A stretch of DNA of 64,000 nucleotides from Bostrychus sinensis (lineage: Eukaryota; Chordata; Actinopteri; Gobiiformes; Eleotridae), in NCBI GenBank assembly GCA_020698575.1, contig CM036243.1, positions 11,151,903 through 11,215,902 of the forward strand, in the 5' to 3' direction. Position 1 is the stretch's first letter, and each line of letters starts with the position of its first letter. A program made the translations under genes and the position numbers. The notes below the pieces were generated by a model, which saw only the letters and a list, made by a program, of their open reading frames with translations, ran no database searches and had not been told where the DNA came from. This document shows positions 57,277-64,000 of this stretch, in pieces.

Positions 57277-57620
57277 GTGGCGGCGGGGGTGCAAAGTGAC
57301 AGAGGGGTTAGCACTCCTTCTTATCTACAAGGACGTTGATCCTTGGGCCAACCGACATACAGTGTCTCTGAGTGGAGTCAGCATGTCTTCCCTGTGTTAG
57401 TGTGGGTTTTCTCTCTAGCTTCCTCTCACCATGCAAAGACATGCATGTGAGAACAGATACTTCTAAATTGCCCAAAGTTGATGACTGTACAAAGCAAATG
57501 ATTGCTTAGTTGTAAGTCTCTGTGTAAGCCTTGCAACTAACTGAAGTATACACCCCCTAAGGGCCATAGTTGCTGGTATAGGCTCCAACCACCCCTACCT
57601 GGAATAAGGAGAAGAAGATG
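57277..57620 (+). mobile_element. tRNA-headed SINE, GTTAGCACT family, near full length
   Basis: Head GTGGCGGCGGGGGTGCAAAG with GGGGTTAGCACTCC; body TCTCTGAGTGGAGTCAGCAT, CCCTGTGTTAGTGTGGG, CTCACCATGCAAAGACATGC, CTAAATTGCCC and GTCTCTGTGTAAGCC; end GCCATAGTTGCTGGTATAGG, CTCCAACCACCCC. This is the most complete copy here and serves as reference for the others. Confidence 0.8.
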
Positions 57621-57844
57621 AAATTAATTCATATGATGCTTTCTTGTAAAGGTAAACAGACATGTGCTTCTCATATGTGCACAAGTTGAAACCTTGCTTA
57701 TTTAGTCTTGCTATCGCAGTAGAACGTGAGAATCAAATAGCCACCGGCAATCCCCACTCCTCTATCTGTGAACACTTTCTAGTCCTAGCAGTTTTTTTTT
57801 TCTTGAAGATGAATTGCTGCTTTTTACCTGTTTCTATCTGTCTC
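57621..57844. other. Unassigned spacer
   Basis: A T tract lies near 57790-57800. No feature was recognised. Confidence 0.4.
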
Positions 57845-58265
57845 CCATTCATCCCCCTGCCTTCAGCTCACATAAGCCGAACGCAGCACGGATAAGAAGA
57901 AGAAAAAGAGGAGCGCTGCGAGTAAACAGAACAAAAATATTGCTTTGCCTTGTCTCCTCTCTCTCTCTTCGCCTGTGGATATGTGATCGCTAACATTTTG
58001 TGCATGTATGGAGGGCTGGGTGCTGGTTTGTCTTGCATATTTGTCAAATCACACCTCAGAAATGTGTCTTTTAGCTTAAGACCCTCCAGCTTACATAATG
58101 CTCTGATGTGAATGCTTGTAGAGCCAGGCCAGTGGAGGATAGGGCTGAAGGACTGAGGGGAGAGCAGTGGCGACAGAATCTAAGTGCGAACACTGTTGAC
58201 AAGGCTGTCTGACGGATCCTAAAATCCCACAGCATCAGGAGCTGCTAGGTCAAAGAGACAAAGAC
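57845..58265. other. Candidate conserved non-coding element
   Basis: Unique sequence with CATAAGCCGAACGCAGCACG (near 57871), GTGGATATGTGATCGC (near 57975), AAATCACACCTCAG (near 58046; T-box-like TCACACCT) and GCTTACATAATGC (near 58090). No open frame. Enhancer-like. Confidence 0.35.
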
Positions 58266-58596
58266 ACGCACAGAAAAGTTTGCCTTCATGCCCTGGATTT
58301 GTTTATTTGTTGTGGCCAAGGAAGCTGTGTTTACTCAGCATTATGTTGTACCAACCAATCAATTTAAAACTGTCTATCAGTGTATCTTCATGTTCAACAT
58401 CTCTGTGTTCTACGCTCATCTGCACTGTAAAAATATTACACTATAAAGTCATAAAATAACACTGTCCAAAAAAAAAAAAAAAAAAAAAAAAAAACTAAAA
58501 GTAAGGATAAGTGACCCTTACCCTGTTCATACATTTTTATTTTTATTTTTTTACATTGCTCAAACACGATTTCTGCTAAGCTGGAAATATACAGGT
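58266..58596. other. Spacer with a 27-base A run
   Basis: The A run is at 58468-58494. The remainder is AT-rich and unassigned. Confidence 0.5.
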
Positions 58597-59000
58597 TAGT
58601 GGTTCTCAAACTGTGGTATGGGTACTATTGGTGGAACACAGGACTCTTTTTAATTAGAGGCTGTTTTATTCTTGTTGTAGTTGCGGGTAGTTCTGGTTTT
58701 GTCCTGGTATAGACCTGGTTTAGTTCTATATTAGTCCTGATTTTGTCCTGGGTTAGCCATGGTGTGGTCCTATATTAGTGTTAGTTTAGATTTGTTTCAG
58801 ACCAGATCTGGATTAGTTTTAGATTAGTCCTGGTTTTGTCCTGGTTTAGCCGTGGTGCTGTACAAGATTAGTGTTAGTTTAGACCTGGTTTAGAGCTGGA
58901 TTATACCTGGTTTAGTGCTAATTTTGTCCTGGTTTGGACCTGGTTTACTGTGGTTTAGTCCTGGATTAGTCCTCATTTTGTCCTGGTTTAGGGTTAGTTG
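58597..59000 (+). mobile_element. hAT-like element with CCTGGTTTAG tandem repeats
   Basis: It starts TAGTGGTTCTCAAACTGTGG, the same terminus as the minus-strand copy ending at 19635. From about 58670 to 58997 it consists of imperfect 12-13 base units of the type TCCTGGTTTAG, CCTGGTTTTG and GACCTGGTTTAG. The right terminus and a target duplication were not found. Confidence 0.65.
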
Positions 59001-59504
59001 CTGTGAGGGGAACAAATCATAAACCCTTTTCATTTGAATGCATATGACTGACCAGACCACAGGAACATTAGTCTGGCTTTAGAAGGTTGTGCGATAAAAC
59101 AGAATTATTTTGCACCAAAATAGTATTAAAAAATGGCATTTGACAAAAATGTGTTCTAGTATTTACTTGTCAGGGATTATGACTATACCAAAGCCTAGGT
59201 GGATATTAATGTTTAGAGTGCAAAGCATTAAGTATCAATCTGGTTCCGTGACGAAACAAAATCAGGTGATTATCTGTAAATTAAGGCAGTAAGGACTGAG
59301 TAACAGACTCAGAAAAAACATCATGTCATTATATGTCCACAGTAATAAATGCAGTATTAGGTGCAAAATGTCTTATGGCAGTACATTGCCGTGGTCACAT
59401 TTTTGAGATCCATTTCTCCACAATTTCTCAAAACCTTGTTAACAGCCATCTATTCTTCATGGTAATTATTAAACTAACCATGGTGGTCTCTTTTTAATCC
59501 TCAC
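59001..59504. other. Unassigned intergenic DNA
   Basis: AT-rich with no recognised feature. Confidence 0.4.
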
Positions 59505-59770
59505 CCTAGTCACCCCCACACCTTCTCCTTTTATCCCCAGTCTGACCCTCCGTCCATTTGGCTGGTGAGGAGGGAAGCCCACCGCAGTGCCCCTTTGGCA
59601 CTTCTTTTCAACTTCACAGTGTCCCGCGGATCAGCTTGGATCAGCTACAGAAAGCCATCTGCCCACTGTGATCGCTCGCTAAAGTGTCTTAATTAGGCCT
59701 CAGTGCTTTTGTGTGATACGCCCTTTCAGATACAAAGCCACAGAAATCATCAGTGGAAGGGAATAGCATT
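59505..59770. other. Candidate conserved non-coding element
   Basis: Unique GC-richer sequence with CGGATCAGCTTGGATCAGCT (near 59628; a local GATCAGCT repeat) and GTGTCTTAATTAGGCC (near 59684). No open frame. Confidence 0.35.
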
Positions 59771-60055
59771 TTGTTACTGATCTGAGGAAAAAATGCTTCA
59801 ATGTCAATTTGAGTCTCTGATAGATATTGTTGCTTTAAAATGTAACTGTGGTGGGACAGTTGGATAGCTTTGCTTACACAGTATTATTTACATTTTGACT
59901 CTGGCATATTTTTTCACACAAAAAACATTACAGAAGTTCCTGTCATCCACGGTCCTATTCTGATTTGTGAAATTACTATTTTGTTTGTTGTGCATTAATG
60001 AACATGCTGCTATTATTGGAACATCTATTATTTTATGGTTGCTTATGGCTCAGAG
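59771..60055. other. Unassigned spacer
   Basis: AT-rich; the last 8 bases (GCTCAGAG, 60048-60055) are the left target duplication of the element that follows. Confidence 0.5.
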
Positions 60056-60264
60056 TAGTGCTTCCCAATGAGAATGAACTAATGTGTTCAAAATTATTAA
60101 TTAATTATTATTATTTATTTAATGTCAAATTTGAATTTAAAAGAAAAAATGCACTCAAAATAAGTACTAATAACAAATGTTTTATATAAGCACTTTCAGA
60201 GGAGGTAGGGGGTATGACAAGAAGCCCAGGTGGTGCATGTGACAAAAAAGGATGGGAAGCACTG
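60056..60264. mobile_element. Short hAT-type element with 8-bp target duplication
   Basis: The left end is TAGTGCTTCCCAAT and the right end, reverse complemented, CAGTGCTTCCCATCC. Flanks GCTCAGAG (60048-60055) and GCTTAGAG (60265-60272) differ at one base, consistent with an aged 8-bp duplication. At 209 bp it has no coding capacity. Confidence 0.8.
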
Positions 60265-60272
60265 GCTTAGAG

Positions 60273-60644
60273 TTTGCTTCCTAAACAGGGTCCTAATATC
60301 ATCCATGTCAGAGTCTCACATTCATTTTGCATTTATCCCTTCAAGATAATCATAGACATATCCAATACATTCCACAGAAAAGCTTTAATGTAAATGTACT
60401 GTAATGTGTTTGGAGGAACTAGGTGATTGGACAAACCACTTGCAAAGAACCATTTATCACAAGGTCACAGACAGAATGTTGTTCATATAATGGTTCTTCA
60501 CTGCCTAAAAAAGATTTATATGAATTTATGGTGTTAATACTGGATGTAAAGTTTATTCATTATGTTGTAATAAAACAAAAGAGTGCCTTTGATGGAGTAA
60601 AAACTTGCATTCTTTGTTGGACAGTATATGAATATTTATCATTG
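60273..60644. other. Unassigned intergenic DNA
   Basis: AT-rich with no recognised feature. Confidence 0.4.
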
Positions 60645-61240
60645 GCTTAATGAATGTATTGGCCTCCCTTTTATTGGGCTGTGTTGTTCATGAGGCAGAT
60701 GCACCATGATGCTCTAATTTCACAAGTCTTTAGGGCTGATTGATCCTTCATTTGTCACCGTCAGTGGAGGAAAAAAGGAAATCCAAAAGTCTCTCTAAGT
60801 GTTCTTTTCCTGCCCTCCCTCCCCGTACCTTTCTCCTCACTCCTTCTTTCATCATCCATTACAAGCGCCTGACAGCTTCCAGACGGCTGCAGAGGGGAGA
60901 ACAATGTGTTGTGACCCTGCGTACCGCCCTCCAGCTCAGCCCTGGCTCAAGCTCCTTGTCCCAGCAGGCCATGGGGCGGTGGGCCTCCCCCCTTTACTAT
61001 ACGTTCAACCCACCCACCCCCCGAAACCCCCACCACACCCAGCATCCAGCTCCGTAACAATCAATCGCTCTGCCACGCCATACAAACGATCCACTGAAGC
61101 CCATGCATCACCCACACAGCACCACCTACAACGACCAGCGCTGTGGCTCTGCACCCAGACACAGTTATGAGGAAAATAGAGAAGTGCAACAGAGGGAGGA
61201 GGTAGAGAGAGGAGAACCTGAACAGAAAAGGTTTATTAAG
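60645..61240. other. GC-rich block, candidate conserved non-coding element
   Basis: Unique sequence with a C-rich patch at 60985-61035. Overlapping frames of 105 and 123 codons (60740-61057 and 60799-61170) are Pro/His-rich by composition and share no domain with known proteins. CAGACGGCTGCAGAG near 60880 and TTCATGAGGCAGATGC near 60687 lie in its less biased left half. Confidence 0.3.
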
Positions 61241-61436
61241 GTCCATCCAGAGGAGGAAGAACTACTTGAAATCAGTACTCAAGTAAAAGCAGAAATAAAG
61301 TACCCAACAAAACTATTACTTGAGTGAACAAGTAAAAAGTATTAAATGTAAACTCTTCTGAATTACAAACTACTTACTTACTACCTTTTGAGGAGCACAT
61401 GATTCCTTTAAACTTTGTAGCTCCTGTTTGTAGCTC
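61241..61436. other. Unassigned spacer
   Basis: AT-rich with no recognised feature. Confidence 0.4.
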
Positions 61437-61780
61437 CGCCAAAGGAAGCAGTGGGTTAAGCATTCGCCCAGCAACTGGAGGGTAGGCGGTTCGAATCCCA
61501 TCTGAAGTGCATACTGTCGTTGTGTCCCTGGGCAAGACACTTCACCCACCTTGCCTGTGTGAATGTGTTAGTGTGGCTGTGTTTGGTGGTGGTCGGAGGG
61601 GCCGTTGGCGCGGATTGGCAGCCACGCTTCCGTCAGTCTGCCCCAGGGCAGCTGTGGCTACAGAAGTAGCTCACCACCACCGAGTGTGACTGAGGAGTGA
61701 ATGAATAATAGATCAAAAATTGTAAAGCGACTTTGAGTTGTGTGAAAAGCGCTATATAAAAATGATGTATTATTATTATA
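61437..61780 (+). mobile_element. tRNA-headed SINE, TGGTGGTGGTCGG family, full length
   Basis: The head contains AGTGGGTTAAGCATTCGCCC and the B-box-like word CGGTTCGAATCCC. The centre is TGTCCCTGGGCAAGACACTT and CACCCACC. The body is TTTGGTGGTGGTCGGAGGGG, GGCAGCCACGCTTCCGTCAG, TCTGCCCCAGGGCAGCTGTG. The tail is AAAGCGCTATATAAAAATG followed by ATTATTATTATA. The short frame crossing it is not a gene. Confidence 0.85.
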
Positions 61781-61960
61781 AATACGCAGTACAGTGTCCA
61801 GGCCTGAGGAGCTCACAAAGGAGGATACAAAGGATCCAGCGTCAACCGTCTTACTTCATTTGTTTACTGAAAAGGGCAAAGTGGAGCTAACCAGCTTTAA
61901 AATGTGCAGCTTCTATGTGTGTCAAGAGTAACAGTGCACATGTGCATAATTATGTTACCT
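61781..61960. other. Unassigned spacer
   Basis: No feature recognised. Confidence 0.4.
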
Positions 61961-62310
61961 ATGTCTCTATGTCACCGAATGGTTCCTGTGCTGCTGGGAA
62001 GTCCATGCTTTGAATTAGGGGTTAAAAAGTTATAGGAACTATGGCCCCAGACCCAGTTCCTACAGGGTGAAAGGGCATATTTGGCTGTAATAAAATGAAG
62101 AAGTATAATTGATGCTGGATCCTTTGTCTCCTCCCTCTCTGTGAACTCCTCTGGCCCATATATTACACAGTGTATTTGCCACTCTGTGATGATGTCCTCA
62201 GTGAACAGTATGATCTGACTGTCCTCACTCTCTGTGCTAGTGGTTTGGTTTAGTTGCTGGTCACTGCACCGAAGTAACGTCACCCACCACTCCTACGTCA
62301 CCGAAATCCT
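61961..62310 (-). repeat. Possible DNA-transposon remnant
   Basis: AAAAAGTTATAGGAACTATG followed by CAGTTCCTACAGG is reminiscent of fish PIF/Harbinger-type miniature elements, as far as I recall. A 103-codon minus frame (61972-62283) covers it, with an acidic N-terminal half (STESEDSQIILFTEDIITEW) and no recognised domain. No ends or target duplication were found. Confidence 0.3.
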
Positions 62311-63229
62311 ATCAGTGATCACTACTCGACAATAGAACATAGCAAGAACCCATAGTAAACAGCAAAAATTATGCCAGATAAAGTTGAGAATAAAAAAGAA
62401 ACACACATTTCTACGCAACCCATATGGAATGATGTATTAACTGTGATTAATTATGTGATGTGTTATCTGGAACCACATGTCTATCACAAGACTTTCATCC
62501 AATCTGAGGAATGCCTTGTTGTTTATATTTTGTAGTAAAGTTAAAATTGCCTCATCATCAGACTGTAAACACTTGTAGTGCAACATGTTTACGTCCATTG
62601 AAAATGTATGTTTTATTAATCCTGATTAGTCATTTTATTGATTTTATTGTTACTGTTGTAGTTTGCTTATTTTTGGTGAGGTATGGTAAAGCACCACTAA
62701 CAACAATCAAATAAAAGATAATAAAGCCAGCCAGTTTTCTCAGTAACATTTTAGCTGATATATGGCAAATGTGCACATTAGCTCAGTATAGATTACATTA
62801 ATGTAGTGCGTCAACACTATTATTTTTTCCCCTATACAGTTAAATCATGTTGTAGCCTATTAGTGTTGTGGAAGTCTTTTGGACAGATCAATATTATTTA
62901 TTCATGAATCATCATATATTGGCTTTGCACATACGTATTAACTCCCATTGTTTACCTAACCATTATAGCCATTGTACGTTAGTGCCCTGCCAATATGGCC
63001 GCCCTATAATTGTATCCTATCCCATTCACTTCTGAGGTCCTCTCTGGTCAGCCACTGCTATTGTTTACTTCAAGTCTTGTATTACTCTGACTCCCAGATA
63101 TCCCCCGGGATCTCCTTTAACCCCACCCCCCGCGATCCTCCCATTACCACCACAACACCAGTCTCTCACCCAGACACTGCTCCACACACTCGCACTCCGA
63201 CTACTATTGCGAAATTGTGTTAATTTAGC
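62311..63229. other. Unassigned intergenic DNA
   Basis: AT-rich to about 62990. 63000-63220 is GC-richer with a C-rich patch (63119-63132) and an 83-codon frame of no recognised type. Confidence 0.35.
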
Positions 63230-63560
63230 CAGCCACTAGTATTAACCATATTATATCAAATAACTGCCAGAGACAATTGGGCAGCCGGCTCGGTGACTTC
63301 GTTTTAATTGATTTTCTTACATGCTCGGAGCTGCGGATGATTTGGTTTCCCTCTGACACTATGTTTATTAAAGGCATATTGCATAAAGGAATAAATAGAT
63401 ATTGTTGGTTGGATTTATATGAGCTTTGAGGGAATGCTGAGATTCGCCGCTCGTTTTAATATCACTTTAGTTTGATTAAAGTCAATATGTCGGTTTAACC
63501 TCGGGGCCAAAGGGACAACATATGTAGACCCTTTCACAATCGTCGTCATGGAGAAGATAC
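63230..63560. other. Candidate conserved non-coding element
   Basis: Unique sequence with CGTTTTAATTGATTTTC (near 63300), TTATTAAAGGCATATTGCAT (near 63366), GTTTGATTAAAGTC (near 63470) and GATTCGCCGCTCG (near 63442). Rich in TAAT/ATTA cores with balanced flanks and no open frame. Confidence 0.4.
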
Positions 63561-64000
63561 ACATCCACTACAATAGCAAAAAGAATGGCATTTTCCATCT
63601 ATATCTATTTTTAGAAACAAATACCACTTGTATATAGAAATAAATGTGTTTATACACATTTTAGGTAGGTGTAGCCAGCCCCTTTGTGCATGTGAACAGC
63701 TATGGCACCTCACCGGGGACATGCTGTTGTCTATAAACAAACCCAAGAAATAGGATTGTTGCCGGTTTAAACATTTTAAAACGCAGGATGTAAATGCCTA
63801 AAACCTTTATATACAAATGAGCTCTCCAAAAGTATCATCAGTGCACTTCATTTCCAGCAGTGCTCAGTTTGCCCACGTTCGGCAGCTGTGGAATCAAGAA
63901 CAGTAAGGTATATCCTTATTACCCCATGAACTTCAGGTCCTAAAGAAAACCACAGATTCTTGGCCTTACATATTATGTGACATTGTCCAAAACATATTTC
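63561..64000. other. Unassigned right edge
   Basis: Mixed composition, unique as far as can be seen. 63640-63780 and 63820-63900 are slightly GC-richer. No feature was recognised before the window ends. Confidence 0.35.

Noticed and set aside
60740..61170. Overlapping Pro/His-rich frames
   Set aside because: Two frames are open at once because of C-rich composition; no domain was recognised.

Overview
This 64 kb window reads as nuclear DNA of a teleost fish, most likely a percomorph. It is AT-rich and eukaryotic in texture, with long homopolymers, microsatellites and splice-like signals. It carries tRNA-headed SINEs and hAT-type miniature elements of kinds common in fish genomes. Nothing looks bacterial, viral or organellar. 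No species can be named from the sequence alone.

No protein-coding gene can be called with confidence. The longest open frames are about 100-165 codons. They lie in repeats or in short GC-richer islands, and none translates to a recognised host protein domain. The window therefore looks like a gene desert or the interior of a very large intron. The one recognisable coding relic is the C-terminal tail of a Penelope-like retroelement (50497-50690).

Two kinds of sequence alternate. The first is non-repetitive islands of 150-800 bp, less AT-rich than their surroundings and often holding homeodomain (TAATTA), octamer (ATGCAAAT) or E-box (CAGCTG) words. Examples lie near 6.3, 7.9, 9.3, 10.9, 14.7, 18.5, 21.7, 23.6, 28.7-29.5, 30.7-31.5, 33.0, 35.0, 37.6, 41.4, 45.0, 46.3, 51.3, 54.3, 57.9, 59.5, 60.7 and 63.2 kb. 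They have the look of conserved non-coding elements (enhancers) around a developmental regulator, but conservation cannot be tested here and the target gene is not visible.

The second is mobile and repeated DNA. It includes at least three tRNA-headed SINE families and two hAT-type miniature elements with readable 8-bp target duplications (10083-10569 and 60056-60264). There is also a palindromic miniature element with an 8-bp duplication (34262-34567) and a relative at 31845-32085. A roughly 450-550 bp dispersed family has about seven copies (26.3, 29.8, 38.1, 38.9, 44.8, 47.1 and 53.5 kb). Two degenerate tandem-repeat families appear, one with GTGGCA/TGCCAC words and one with CCTGGTTTAG words. 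Simple repeats are frequent.

The most informative structures are a hAT element nested inside a SINE, with its 8-bp duplication intact; a 45-nt near-perfect inverted repeat at 49315-49486; a perfect 20-bp hairpin at 7236-7280; a local direct duplication of a GC-rich block (25641-25825 and 26790-26946); and an inverted pair of the 500-bp family at 38121-39346. I did not find a convincing novel gene system. Candidate exons with good splice signals (9331, 14978, about 31.3 kb) are listed at low confidence.
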